Assembly (NCBI GenBank): GCA_002482775.1
Contig: DLGQ01000010.1
Location: 8,914 to 54,435 of the forward strand
DNA: 45,522 bases
Reading direction: 5' to 3'
DNA from: Flavobacteriales bacterium UBA7690
GTDB lineage: Bacteria; Bacteroidota; Bacteroidia; Flavobacteriales_F; PHOS-HE28
The notes under the pieces are model-generated. The model was not told the origin of the DNA. It was given only the letters and a program-made list of their open reading frames with translations, and searched no databases. Shown in pieces: positions 25,485 to 34,725 of the stretch. A program made the translations under genes and the position numbers. Numbering within the stretch: the first letter of the stretch is position 1; each line of letters starts with the position of its first letter.

Positions 25485-26578
25485 CGGAGATCGTCGTAGT
25501 CCACGTTCAGGCGGATGTCGCCAACAAGCTGTAAACGCAACGCCGCTGTCGAATTCGCGGATACCGATGTGCCCGGTTGGTCCATCGTGCTCACGCCATA
25601 ACGAAGCACCACCTTGCTGCTTCGCAGGAAGCCATCCAGCGTGGCCGGGTCTATCGGGATCGTATCGCTGCTGGTGGTGATCTGTGTGGTCGCACCGGTG
25701 GGGTCCGTAACACCGGCCTGCACAACGAAGGGGGAATCGAAGAGACTATCCAGCAACGTCCCGGCAGCATCATACATATAGCCTTGGAAGATCGCCTCGA
25801 TCGGGAGGCCATTATCCGCGTAGAACACGATGCTTCCGCTCGCGATGTCCGTTTCGTCCTGCAGGTCTTGTTCAATGGAGAGCGAAAGGGAATCCTCCCG
25901 CTCGAACGAACGCCCGGTCGATATCTCCATCCGGGCCACTTCGATCCGGGAGAGTACGATGTCGATGGACGAGGACGTGGGTTCGAACGTGACGTTGGTC
26001 CCTCCAGGCGAATTGAACTGCTCCAGGAACAGATACAACGTATCGGTGATCTCGATGTTGGTCGCCGCGCCAACGTATTCGAAGGTGGAATTCGCTTCGA
26101 GTTGCGGAGCTATCGGCACATCGAGGACCACGTTCCCCGGAACCCCTGGTACTGGCGTGTTGCGAAGGACCACCCGCGTTCCTTCGCCGATCGGGATCGG
26201 GAACGGGTTGTTCAGCCGAACGGTGACATCCGTCGTGTTCACCTCCATCACCACCAGGTACTCCGCGATCGCGATCGGGAATGGCCCAACGAATGGCAGG
26301 TCTATCGGTGGTACGAAGGGATAGGTCCCCGAGGGTAGACCGAACTCGGCACTGTTCACCGTGGCGCTGAGCGGCAACGATCGCAACTGGGAAAGCTGGA
26401 TCAACGATGCATCACCCTGGACCAACGGAAGCAACCATTCTCCGTGGTACGGGGGAAGATCGGCGAGCAGATCATCGCCCCGGCGGCAACCCGAGAGGCT
26501 CCCTAGTAATAGGATCGATCCCAACATGACGGAACACCATCCATTTGAGAGGGTCATTGGTCGTGTTGAACGCTCCAT
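25481..26578 (-). CDS. Lipoprotein of unknown function, first gene of the minus-strand run
   Basis: A 365-residue lipoprotein: a hydrophobic stretch ends in LSGC (Cys31 from the first ATG). The mature part is all-beta in character, with repeated immunoglobulin-like strands (EYLVVMEVNTTDVTVRLNNPFPIPIGEGTRVVLRN, TLYLFLEQFNSPGG) and no cysteine-rich or catalytic motif. I do not recognise the family. Either ATG 26578 or ATG 26557 (MTLSNGW) could be the start; both give a working lipoprotein signal. A TATATTG box lies 19 nt before ATG 26578. The gene heads the run down to 16233 and is divergent from the HEPN transmembrane gene. Confidence 0.68.
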   Translation of the reverse strand: MERSTRPMTLSNGWCSVMLGSILLLGSLSGCRRGDDLLADLPPYHGEWLLPLVQGDASLIQLSQLRSLPLSATVNSAEFGLPSGTYPFVPPIDLPFVGPFPIAIAEYLVVMEVNTTDVTVRLNNPFPIPIGEGTRVVLRNTPVPGVPGNVVLDVPIAPQLEANSTFEYVGAATNIEITDTLYLFLEQFNSPGGTNVTFEPTSSSIDIVLSRIEVARMEISTGRSFEREDSLSLSIEQDLQDETDIASGSIVFYADNGLPIEAIFQGYMYDAAGTLLDSLFDSPFVVQAGVTDPTGATTQITTSSDTIPIDPATLDGFLRSSKVVLRYGVSTMDQPGTSVSANSTAALRLQLVGDIRLNVDYDDLR

Positions 26579-26597
26579 GGCGATACGTTGGTTGGCA

Positions 26598-26604
26598 CAA
26601 TATA
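26598..26604 (-). promoter_or_regulatory. TATATTG box of the minus-strand run
   Basis: TATATTG (minus strand) lies 19 nt before ATG 26578, the same spacing as at 4093 and close to the 18 nt at 43613. A CCCGATCGGG palindrome sits directly upstream of it. No clear -33 TTG is seen. Confidence 0.4.
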
Positions 26605-26638
26605 GCCCGATCGGGAATTATCGAACACTCCTTGCCAT

Positions 26639-26679
26639 TGCCTTGTACCACTAGGTTGGTACGTACTTGGTACAAGGCA
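26639..26679. promoter_or_regulatory. 12-bp inverted repeat between the divergent runs
   Basis: TGCCTTGTACCA (26639-26650) and TGGTACAAGGCA (26668-26679) are exact inverted copies separated by 17 nt. The spacer holds a further TTGGTACGTAC. The right arm begins at a TTG (26667-26669) that is 19 nt from a weak -7-like TATTTTCC (26689-26696) of the plus-strand gene. A regulator bound here could control one or both directions; a hairpin in RNA is less likely because of its position at the promoter. Confidence 0.55.
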
Positions 26680-26724
26680 TGAAATGTGTATTTTCCCCGT
26701 GCGCTTGAAATTTTTCTGGAACGC

Positions 26725-28323
26725 ATGAAGAGGAACGGGGAGGACATCGACCGCATGGAAGAAGGGCTGCTCAATGTGCTCTGTACCGCATTGGGTGCTG
26801 ATCGTGGCAGTTCGGATCCGCGATCGCTTTTTGCTACTCACCAGAAGCTGAAACAGCAGCGGGGTACAGAGCACATCGCCAGCTTGTACAAGATATCCCC
26901 TTCGAACCTTGGTGCGTTCGAGGAGGCCTGGCGGATGTACCTGGACCCCACATCGCACGACCATACAAGGCGCATCCTGCGTTTCCGGTTCCTGTCTTGG
27001 CTGGAGACCATTGCAGAAAGGTCGGGCGTGGAGGTCGTATCCGCCCAAGGGGATGATGACGACCAGGTGCGTGCGCTCAAACGCGTTCGTGCTGTCGAAC
27101 TCATTTTGCGGAGCTTGATCCTGGAGACCCATCGAGGACACGATGCGCTGATCGGTCACCTGGAGAGGAACATCCCCGGTGACCTTTTGGAGAAATGGAG
27201 AAGTGCGGCGCAGAAAGGGAATATCCTCAGCGGCACCACCTTCAGTGAATTGGCCTCCCTGTTCGTAGCCAAAGAGGAATTCCCCCGGTACGAAGCCTTG
27301 TTCACGGACGATGCCCACCTGCGACTGTTGCGTACCAAACGTGCTACGGTGCGTGCGTACTTGGACGATATCCGGCGCGTGCGCAATGTGGTGGCACACC
27401 ATAAACAGTTGAGCGATGTGCAGGCCGAACTGCTTGACCTGTACTACCATGACCTGGTAACACCCATCCAGCAAGCCAAGGACCAGGGCGTGATCACTAC
27501 CGACCCCAAGAAGTTCCTGGATGTTTCCAAGGAGGAATTGACCGCATTCTTCAATGGGGTGCGCGAGGATATCCAAGCGGTGCGCGATGATGTGGGGCAG
27601 CTCCGAGGGGAAGTGCGTGAGGGATTCACGGACCTGAAGGGGGCCGCAGCAAGGAACGAGGAGAGGTTGGGCGATATCCAAGACACGCTCAGAACCTCGT
27701 GGCTATCGCGGAAGATGGTATTCGCTTACGCGGTCATCGGTATCGCACTGGTCGCATCGGGCTTCTTGTACCAGCACTACACCCATCGCCCGTTCGCCGC
27801 CACCATCCATGTACACGGCCCCAAAGGATCCACGGATCGGATCCTCAGCAATAAAGGGAAGGTGTTGTTGAAGGCAGTGGACTTCCAAGCCGAAGCTCCC
27901 ATCAATGAGAACGGCGATGCCGTGTTCGCCCAATTACCTTCAACCTTACTGGAAGGCGCTGTACAGTTGGATGTAGAAGCCATGGGTGAAGCCTATGCAC
28001 CCATCCGACCCGCGAATGCCTTCGTCTTGCAGCGCGATGCCCACGTGCAGTTCCCCATCCACCTATCCGGTAGCGAAAGGCTGCGCGGTTTGGTCCGGGA
28101 CCTCGCCACTGGGGCCCCCGTGCCCAATGCCCAAGTTCGCATCAAAACCTTACAGGCCTCCACGGATGCCGCAGGCCGATTCGACCTACCTATTCCGTTG
28201 GAATTGCGTGAAGCGTTCCAGGATGTGGAAGTGACCTGCAAGGGATACACGTACTACCAGGATAAACAGGTTCCGCTACAGGGTGATGGCGAGATGGAAG
28301 TTATGCTGGAGCCGATGGAATAG
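26725..28323 (+). CDS. Transmembrane HEPN-like protein with periplasmic carboxypeptidase-regulatory-like domain
   Basis: A 532-residue protein. Residues 1-240 are helical and end in IRRVRNVVAHHKQLSD, where R220-N221-x3-H225 is a typical HEPN RNxxxH motif. A coiled coil (~265-325) leads to one transmembrane helix (~331-349) preceded by SRK, so the helical part should be cytoplasmic. Outside, two beta-rich segments follow. The last (~452-510, LRGLVRDLATGAPVPNAQVRI, then DAAGRFDLPI) is a carboxypeptidase regulatory-like beta-sandwich, the same type of fold as at the N-termini of the four exported proteins downstream. ATG 26725 is preferred over GTG 26686, which lies in the promoter-like region. 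It is the first gene of the plus-strand run; the next starts after 37 nt. Confidence 0.68.
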   Translation: MKRNGEDIDRMEEGLLNVLCTALGADRGSSDPRSLFATHQKLKQQRGTEHIASLYKISPSNLGAFEEAWRMYLDPTSHDHTRRILRFRFLSWLETIAERSGVEVVSAQGDDDDQVRALKRVRAVELILRSLILETHRGHDALIGHLERNIPGDLLEKWRSAAQKGNILSGTTFSELASLFVAKEEFPRYEALFTDDAHLRLLRTKRATVRAYLDDIRRVRNVVAHHKQLSDVQAELLDLYYHDLVTPIQQAKDQGVITTDPKKFLDVSKEELTAFFNGVREDIQAVRDDVGQLRGEVREGFTDLKGAAARNEERLGDIQDTLRTSWLSRKMVFAYAVIGIALVASGFLYQHYTHRPFAATIHVHGPKGSTDRILSNKGKVLLKAVDFQAEAPINENGDAVFAQLPSTLLEGAVQLDVEAMGEAYAPIRPANAFVLQRDAHVQFPIHLSGSERLRGLVRDLATGAPVPNAQVRIKTLQASTDAAGRFDLPIPLELREAFQDVEVTCKGYTYYQDKQVPLQGDGEMEVMLEPME

Positions 28324-28360
28324 ACCCCACCAGTTCAATGTGACCTGAACCTCTCCACCG

Positions 28361-30697
28361 ATGAATGCTCCACTCTTGGAACCGCTACGTGCCGTGTGGT
28401 CCAACCTAGCCTTTTTGGTCTTCTTGCTTCTTCCCCCGGTGGTGGAAGCCCAGACCATTTCACTTCCCGGTTCCGTGGTGGTGCAGAACAGCGCCTACGA
28501 GACAGGAGCGCGGCAATTCATCAGTGACGCCAGTATCCGTGCGCCGATGTCCAAACCAGCGATCTCCGACCGGTCCGGGAAGTTCCTCTTGGAATTCTCC
28601 GGTGTTACCAGTGGCACGCCGGTGCGCCTGGTGGTGAACAAGCCCGGGTTCGAGGTAGTGAACGCGCGTGAAGTGCAGAGCGTGATCCTTGGGCGCATCC
28701 CAGCCGTGGAGATCCTGATGGCCGACGCGCAGAAACTGGCCGAGGCGCAGATGAAGTATTACAAGATCGCGACCGACGGTATAGCACAGAGCTACCATCG
28801 CAAGATGACGGCGTTGAACCAGGAGAACGTGGCATTGGCCGATCGCTTGGCAAGGTTCGGAGCGCAGCACGAACGCGAGGTGAGTTCTTTGATGGAGGCC
28901 ATCGATGTGTTGACCGCCGAACGGAACAAGGCCATGGGCAATGCGGGTGAATTGGCGGAGCGTTTCGCATCGACCGATCTGGACAATGCCTCGGACCTGT
29001 TCCGCCGCGCCTTCGAGTTGTTCCAGCGCGGGCAACTGGACAGCGTGCTGGTGCTCCTCGACAAGGATCGCCTCGATGCGGAATACGCGTCGGCCAAAGC
29101 TGATAAGGATCAAGCGAATGATCGGATACGGCACCTGTACAAAAGCGCCGAGCTCAAGGTCAGTGTACTGTTGTCCGCCATGGACCATGCCCAAGCTCTC
29201 GTTGTGTTGGATGGAATGGAGGCCATGCTGAAAGCGGACCACGACGCCTTCTCCACCACCACGGAACATGAACTGGCCTTCCGGCGAGGGAACGTCCTGG
29301 TCTCCATGTCGCGCTATGCCGATGCCATTGCCGTCTTCAGCCGCGGCCGCGAACTGGTGCGCACGCGTTTTGGCGCAATGGATATACGACAGGTGCTATT
29401 CTTGTTGAAGATGGCCGAATGTGAACAAGAGCTGGATGGTTTCGACAGGAGTTTCGAGCTGTTGCACGAATGCGAGGACTTGGTCAGCGGACGCGAAGCG
29501 GAGGAGCCGTTGTTGGTCGCCGACCTGGAGTATGCCTTGTCCCGGTCGTATGATCACAAGCGGGAACTGGAACCTGCCATGGCACATGCCGAAAAGAGCC
29601 TTGGGTTACGAATGGCGCATTTGAAGCCGAACGATGAAATGGTCATCCGGGCCATGCACAACGTTGCATTGGTCATGCGATCCCAAGGGCGCTACGAAGG
29701 AACGTTGGAGAAGCAATTGGAAATGCTCCAGTTGGCCGGTCCCGATGGTGTCCATTACAGAAGGGGTTACGGCACCTTGCTCCACAACATCGGCCAAGAG
29801 TACAAGACCAAAGGCATGTTCCCAGAAGCCGAACGGTATTTGCGCGCATCATTGCAACGCGAGATCGAGGATCTGGGGATGCAGCATCCGCATGTGTTCG
29901 TCAATTTCGTCAGCTTGGCAGGCCTTATGGATGAACTGGGCCGAGAACCCGAAGCACTCGCGTTGTTGGATTCGGCCTTGATCTTGAACCAGGGTACAGT
30001 ACCAGGCGATCACAACATGATGGGCTACTTCTTCACCACTAGAGCCTCCGTGCTCTCCGATCTGGGTGATCAAGACGCTGCTTTGGAGGCTGTGCAACGC
30101 GCCGTGGAGATCCGGCGGAAGGTCTATGGTCCCAAGCACCCCTACCTCATGGCCACGCATGAGGTGATGGCCACCGTACAGGCGCGCAAAGGAGACTTGC
30201 AAGCTGCCGTGAATACGACATCCGGGATGTTGGATGTCTGCTTCGAGATCTTTGGCCCCGAGGACATCAACACGCATTTCGTGGCCACCAGCAAAGCAGG
30301 ATACCAGGTGGAACTCGGGCAGGACTCCGCGGCCTTGGCGCTCTATGGTCGCCATCTTGCGCCCATGTTGAAGGCATACGGCGAGACAGAACCCAGTATG
30401 CTCGTCGCGCAGCGGAGCATGGCCACAGCTCTCTACCGCACCGGAGCGGTGGATAGTTCGCAGGTGGCGTTCCAACGGGTCACCAGTACCACACCTGACC
30501 AGCAAGCCGAATGGTACTTGAGCAAGATCGCCATGGATCAGGATAGGAAGAGCGATGCCCTGGACCACCTCGTGCGTAGCGCCCGCCTGTGCGATGTGGA
30601 AGCACATGGAGGACACTGTAAGGTCGTTAAACAGACGTTGGGGGAGTTGGCCACACACCTTGGCCGCATGGAAGTCCTGAAGGAATTCGAGGAATGA
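28361..30697 (+). CDS. Exported TPR protein with N-terminal beta-sandwich domain (copy 1)
   Basis: A 778-residue protein with a signal peptide ending near residue 31 (PPVVEAQ) and no other membrane segment or lipobox, so it is probably periplasmic. A ~90-residue beta-sandwich follows (QNSAYETGARQ, DASIRAPMSK, SDRSGKFLLEFSG), resembling carboxypeptidase regulatory domains. After it come a coiled coil (~130-215), a conserved hinge (DLDNASDLFRRAFELFQRGQLDSVLVLLD), and about ten kinesin-light-chain-like TPRs (YGPKHPYLMATHEVMATV and similar). TPR arrays of this type bind peptides or partner proteins. The end (MEVLKEFEE) is shared with the other three copies. No catalytic motif is seen. Confidence 0.75.
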   Translation: MNAPLLEPLRAVWSNLAFLVFLLLPPVVEAQTISLPGSVVVQNSAYETGARQFISDASIRAPMSKPAISDRSGKFLLEFSGVTSGTPVRLVVNKPGFEVVNAREVQSVILGRIPAVEILMADAQKLAEAQMKYYKIATDGIAQSYHRKMTALNQENVALADRLARFGAQHEREVSSLMEAIDVLTAERNKAMGNAGELAERFASTDLDNASDLFRRAFELFQRGQLDSVLVLLDKDRLDAEYASAKADKDQANDRIRHLYKSAELKVSVLLSAMDHAQALVVLDGMEAMLKADHDAFSTTTEHELAFRRGNVLVSMSRYADAIAVFSRGRELVRTRFGAMDIRQVLFLLKMAECEQELDGFDRSFELLHECEDLVSGREAEEPLLVADLEYALSRSYDHKRELEPAMAHAEKSLGLRMAHLKPNDEMVIRAMHNVALVMRSQGRYEGTLEKQLEMLQLAGPDGVHYRRGYGTLLHNIGQEYKTKGMFPEAERYLRASLQREIEDLGMQHPHVFVNFVSLAGLMDELGREPEALALLDSALILNQGTVPGDHNMMGYFFTTRASVLSDLGDQDAALEAVQRAVEIRRKVYGPKHPYLMATHEVMATVQARKGDLQAAVNTTSGMLDVCFEIFGPEDINTHFVATSKAGYQVELGQDSAALALYGRHLAPMLKAYGETEPSMLVAQRSMATALYRTGAVDSSQVAFQRVTSTTPDQQAEWYLSKIAMDQDRKSDALDHLVRSARLCDVEAHGGHCKVVKQTLGELATHLGRMEVLKEFEE

Positions 30698-30745
30698 CGG
30701 AACAAGAGAGACCAGCATAGAACCGCACCCCGATAACGAAGTACT

Positions 30746-33214
30746 ATGGAACGCACCACCTCAACGTTGCTCGGTCTGTTGCTCTGCGCGAAAGTGATCG
30801 CCCAGTCCGTCCCGCTCAATGGTGTGGTGGTGATACAGAACTCGCAGTATGAGACAGGAAAGCGCCAGTATGTGAAGGATGCTTCCATCCGAAGTGCTTT
30901 CGCCAAACCTGTTGTGTCCGATCGCGATGGCTCTTTCGCCCTCGTTCTCTCGGGTGTTCCAAGTGGTGCACCGGTCCGTATCGATGTCCGCAAGAACGGG
31001 CTCGAGGTGGTCAATTCGCAGGAACTCGAAGCCGTTGTGCTTGGCCGGAACGCGATCCTTGAGGTGGTGATGGCAGATCCCGCGAAGCTGGCCGATGCTC
31101 GCATGCGTTTCTACCAAGTGGCTACCACTACCATCGAGGCGAACTACGAACGCCGCATGCGTTCATTGCGCGATGAGCAACGAACGCTCCAAGTGCGATT
31201 GGATGACATCGGACGTGAATTGGAGGATACGTTGACCTCCTTGGGTGAGGCCATGGATGCGCTTGCCATACAGCGCGAAACCGCGCTCCAACGAGCCGAT
31301 GATCTGGCGCGAACCTTCGCCTATATGGACCTTGACCGGGCATCGGAACGCTACCGCAAGGCGTATGAGCACTTGCGCCTTGGAAACGTGGATAGCGTGT
31401 TGGTGATGTTGGACAAGGAGAAGTTGGATACCGAATACGCAGATGCACGGAACAAGAAGATCCGCGGTTCCGAGTTGATCGCCGCAGCGAACACGAGCAT
31501 CCGCCAACTCTTCAACAGTTACCGATTGAAAGCTGATGTGCTCCGCCTGTCATTGGATCTGGGTGGAAGCCTCACTGCGCTTGAACGGATGAGGACCATC
31601 CAAGAAGAGAATACGGACGTTCTCGGCCCCGTGGATCGTGCATTGCTCTTGCGTGACCTGGGTAAGCTCCAGAGCCGACTTGCCCGTTTGGAACCTGCGC
31701 ACAACTCCTTGCAAGAGAGCTTGGACCTGTTCATCCAACACAACGGTCCCGATCACCCGGAGGTCAGTGCCGCGCGGATCCAGATGGCCATGCTCCATGA
31801 GGAGGAAGGCGACACCGAACAAGCCATGGCGATGTATCGCGCAGCTTTGGACCAACGCCTTGCACTGGTTGATGCGGAGCCTGGTAGTACCATCGAACCA
31901 CTAGCCGGCATCGGCAATGTCTTCAGCGCGATAGGCGAATACGATTCCGCGTTGGTGTACACGACCAGGGCATTGGATGTGCTCCGCGCCAGTGGAAGGT
32001 CTGGTACTATTGAAGAAGCCACGTTGACGAATTCACTGGCGTACCGCTTGGATAACCTTGGGCGATACGAAGAGGCCATGCCGATCTACCTCAAGAGCCT
32101 CGCCCTCCGGAAAACGTTGATCACACAAGGCGTCAAAGAGGTCGATCTTTCAACGGCATACGGGAACCTCGGATACCTCTGCGATGAACTGGCCCAGTAC
32201 GATAATGCCTTACTCTATTATGATTCCTGCTTGGTCATCGAAGAAAGACTGTATGGCAAAGAGCACACGCTGCCGGCCACCACGGTCAACAACATCGGCA
32301 GGGTACTTAGTCATCAAGGGGATCATCAAGGGGCATTGGACAAGTACCGCACGGCCATGGCGATCAGCGAACGTTTGTTGGGCCCGGACCATTTCCAAGT
32401 AGGTTTAGGCCACAACAACATCGCATCGAAACTGGATGATCTGGGCAAGCGCAAAGAAGCGCTTCCGCATTTCGATGAAGCCCTGCGCATCTTCCGAGCG
32501 AATTTGGGTCCCGATCATCCCTATGTGGCCACGGTTTTGGCGAACAAAGCGATGGCACTTGGATCCGTAGGCGATGGTAAGGCGGCCATGGACCACTATA
32601 GGGAGTCGTTGCGCATCCGGATCGCCACGTATGGCATATCGCATGATGCTGTTGCCGATGGCTACAGTGGACTGGGCGTGGAATGGACACGTGCAGGCAA
32701 CGCCGATTCTGCCCTCTTCCACTTGAAGAAAGCACTGGCGATAGGGATCGCCGTTCTTGGCCCGGAACATGCCAACAACGGTATCGTACACGAGAATTTG
32801 GCCAATGCCTTCTTGCTGGCCGGTGACACCATGCAAGCCACCTTCCATGCGGAACGCGCGCTCGCCATTGGTGCTGCTGCAGTGGGTGCGGATAGTCCGA
32901 TGCTTGCGCCTTGCAAGGCCCTGCTCGCCGCGCGTTACCGTACTACTGGAAAGCGGAACGAAGCGCTGGTCTTGGCCACGGAGGCGTTCTCGAGCGGCAC
33001 CAATTTGCAGGGGGCGTGGGTCCTTCATCAATTAGCCGTGGATGCTGGTGATGACAAGGCGGCGCTCGCGCACCTGCTCCAATGCATGGAGGCCTTGGGT
33101 ACCGAAGGTGACGAGGGTAGGGTGGATGCCAAAGTGGTCCGTGCTGCCTTCATGGAACGTGCTACGGCTGCTGGACGTACGGATCTGATCGGACGGTTCA
33201 AGACTCCGCAGTGA
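30746..33214 (+). CDS. Exported TPR protein with N-terminal beta-sandwich domain (copy 2)
   Basis: A 822-residue paralogue of copy 1, the longest of the four. A signal peptide ends at residue 20 (CAKVIAQ). The beta-sandwich repeats the pattern QNSQYETGKRQYV, DASIRSAFAK, SDRDGSFALVLSGV, VVNSQELE. The coiled coil and the hinge (DLDRASERYRKAYEHLRLGNVDSVLVMLDKEKLD) match copy 1. The TPR region has about eleven KLC-type repeats with the usual 'GPDHPxVA' turns (for example LGPDHPYVATVLANKAMALG). It is probably periplasmic. It follows copy 1 after 48 nt and is followed at once by copy 3. Differences between copies lie mainly in the TPR array, as expected if each binds a different ligand. Confidence 0.75.
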   Translation: MERTTSTLLGLLLCAKVIAQSVPLNGVVVIQNSQYETGKRQYVKDASIRSAFAKPVVSDRDGSFALVLSGVPSGAPVRIDVRKNGLEVVNSQELEAVVLGRNAILEVVMADPAKLADARMRFYQVATTTIEANYERRMRSLRDEQRTLQVRLDDIGRELEDTLTSLGEAMDALAIQRETALQRADDLARTFAYMDLDRASERYRKAYEHLRLGNVDSVLVMLDKEKLDTEYADARNKKIRGSELIAAANTSIRQLFNSYRLKADVLRLSLDLGGSLTALERMRTIQEENTDVLGPVDRALLLRDLGKLQSRLARLEPAHNSLQESLDLFIQHNGPDHPEVSAARIQMAMLHEEEGDTEQAMAMYRAALDQRLALVDAEPGSTIEPLAGIGNVFSAIGEYDSALVYTTRALDVLRASGRSGTIEEATLTNSLAYRLDNLGRYEEAMPIYLKSLALRKTLITQGVKEVDLSTAYGNLGYLCDELAQYDNALLYYDSCLVIEERLYGKEHTLPATTVNNIGRVLSHQGDHQGALDKYRTAMAISERLLGPDHFQVGLGHNNIASKLDDLGKRKEALPHFDEALRIFRANLGPDHPYVATVLANKAMALGSVGDGKAAMDHYRESLRIRIATYGISHDAVADGYSGLGVEWTRAGNADSALFHLKKALAIGIAVLGPEHANNGIVHENLANAFLLAGDTMQATFHAERALAIGAAAVGADSPMLAPCKALLAARYRTTGKRNEALVLATEAFSSGTNLQGAWVLHQLAVDAGDDKAALAHLLQCMEALGTEGDEGRVDAKVVRAAFMERATAAGRTDLIGRFKTPQ

Positions 33215-33276
33215 ACGTGCTCGACCTCCTCAATTCGGTCGCACCGTCCTGGGCCCTTCGTGTCCCAACAGGACCT

Positions 33277-34725
33277 ATGCGCGGTCTCTTCTCGGTGATC
33301 CTTGTCCTCGCTGTATCGCGCCTTGTTGCGCAATCCATCCCGCTTACCGGCACTGTCGCCATCCAGAACAGCCAGTACGAGACCGGCAAGCGGCAATACG
33401 TGAAAGGGGCAAGTATCCGGGCCTCCTTCGCTAAAGCGACCACGACGGACAAGCAAGGCCAGTTCGCACTGGAATTCGCCGGCGTGAAGGCTGGCACACC
33501 GGTCCGCTTGAGCGTGAGCCACACATCCCTTACCGTGGTGAACAGGCGCGAAATGGACCAGGTGATCGTAGGTCGCAAAGATCCACTGGTGGTGGTGATG
33601 GCCGATCCCGACAAGTTGGCCGAGGCGCAGATGAGATTCTACAACATCGCAACCACCAGCATAAGCAAGAGCTACACGGCAAGGATGGATTCGTTGCGTT
33701 CCGAACAACGAACTTTGAAAGAGCGCCTGGCAGCTTTGGAAGTCGAGTTCGGTGCCAAGGTCGCGGACATGAACGAGGCCATCGAACTGCTCACCAAGCA
33801 ACGGGATCAGGCTCTTTCCAAGGCCCATGAGCTGGCCAACGAGTTCGCAACAGTGGATCTTGATGGAGCCAGTGCGCTGTACATCCAAGCGTATCAACTC
33901 TTCGAACGCGGAGAGATCGACAGTGTCCTGATCGTGTTGAACGAGGGGCGCCTCCAGGAGGAATACAAGAAGGCCACCAACGAAAAGGCGAAAGGCAAGC
34001 GCATGGTCTCCGCAGCGGATACCATCATAAGTGTTACGGCCGGTAGTTATCGGTTGAGGGCCGATGCATTGATCCGAAGTGGTGACCACACCGCCGCATT
34101 CCACCAGTTGCTCCACCTTACACGCGTGTACATGGGACAAGGTGACGTGTGGGATGAGGAGAAGCTCGAGACGTTGGACCGCGCCGTGTGGCTGCAGCAC
34201 GATAGCACCGGGGCCCATGACCTGCTGCTGGCATTGGACAGTGCATGCGCCGCCGTGAAGGTTCGTTCATCGATGGATCAGCAATGGACCGCACGCCTCT
34301 TGAGCGATCAAGGTGCGGTACACGAACGACGTGGTGATGTTCGACGTGCACGTGATGCTTTCCAACACGCCTTGGTGCGCGCCGTGGCCGATAGTGATAC
34401 GGTACGCCAGGCCATGGCACATGCCGATCTCGCACGCGTCCTGCTCCTGCTGCGCGATCGTGTGATCGGTAGGGCCCACGTGGATTCCAGCCTTGCCCTG
34501 CGCCCCACCGCCGAGGCGCACTGGATCGCTTACACCGAAGCCATGCGCCGCCGCAAGCGTACGATCGCGCTGGGCCATGTGGCCGAATGCCTGCGGCTCC
34601 AGACCCGCGAGGAACGCACCTTGCCGTGGCGGAGGAGCAAAGCCTTAGAGGCGCTCCGCATCCTCGCGGTGCGATATCAACGCACAGACCTGCTGCGTGA
34701 ATTCAAACTCGACGATCCTGACTAA
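33277..34725 (+). CDS. Exported TPR protein with N-terminal beta-sandwich domain (copy 3, short)
   Basis: A 482-residue paralogue from ATG 33277 with signal peptide MRGLFSVILVLAVSRLVAQ. An in-frame GTG at 33211 overlaps the previous stop, but would add 22 residues before the signal. The beta-sandwich (QNSQYETGKRQYV, GASIRASFAK, TDKQGQFALEFAGV), the coiled coil and the hinge (DLDGASALYIQAYQLFERGEIDSVLIVLNE) are intact, but the TPR array is only about half as long as in the other copies (VHERRGDVRRARDAFQHAL and a few more). The end (TDLLREFKLDDPD) keeps the common pattern. It is a deletion variant rather than a broken gene: the frame is open throughout and the stop is coupled to the next start. 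Confidence 0.75.
   Translation: MRGLFSVILVLAVSRLVAQSIPLTGTVAIQNSQYETGKRQYVKGASIRASFAKATTTDKQGQFALEFAGVKAGTPVRLSVSHTSLTVVNRREMDQVIVGRKDPLVVVMADPDKLAEAQMRFYNIATTSISKSYTARMDSLRSEQRTLKERLAALEVEFGAKVADMNEAIELLTKQRDQALSKAHELANEFATVDLDGASALYIQAYQLFERGEIDSVLIVLNEGRLQEEYKKATNEKAKGKRMVSAADTIISVTAGSYRLRADALIRSGDHTAAFHQLLHLTRVYMGQGDVWDEEKLETLDRAVWLQHDSTGAHDLLLALDSACAAVKVRSSMDQQWTARLLSDQGAVHERRGDVRRARDAFQHALVRAVADSDTVRQAMAHADLARVLLLLRDRVIGRAHVDSSLALRPTAEAHWIAYTEAMRRRKRTIALGHVAECLRLQTREERTLPWRRSKALEALRILAVRYQRTDLLREFKLDDPD

Noticed and set aside
26554..27681. 375-residue minus-strand frame opposite the HEPN transmembrane gene
   Set aside because: The plus strand carries clear domain motifs and the correct run order; the minus frame has no recognisable features.
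28331..28351. Small inverted repeat GTTCA/TGAAC between the HEPN transmembrane gene and the first TPR gene
   Set aside because: Only 5 bp per arm and no T tract; too weak for a terminator or operator claim.
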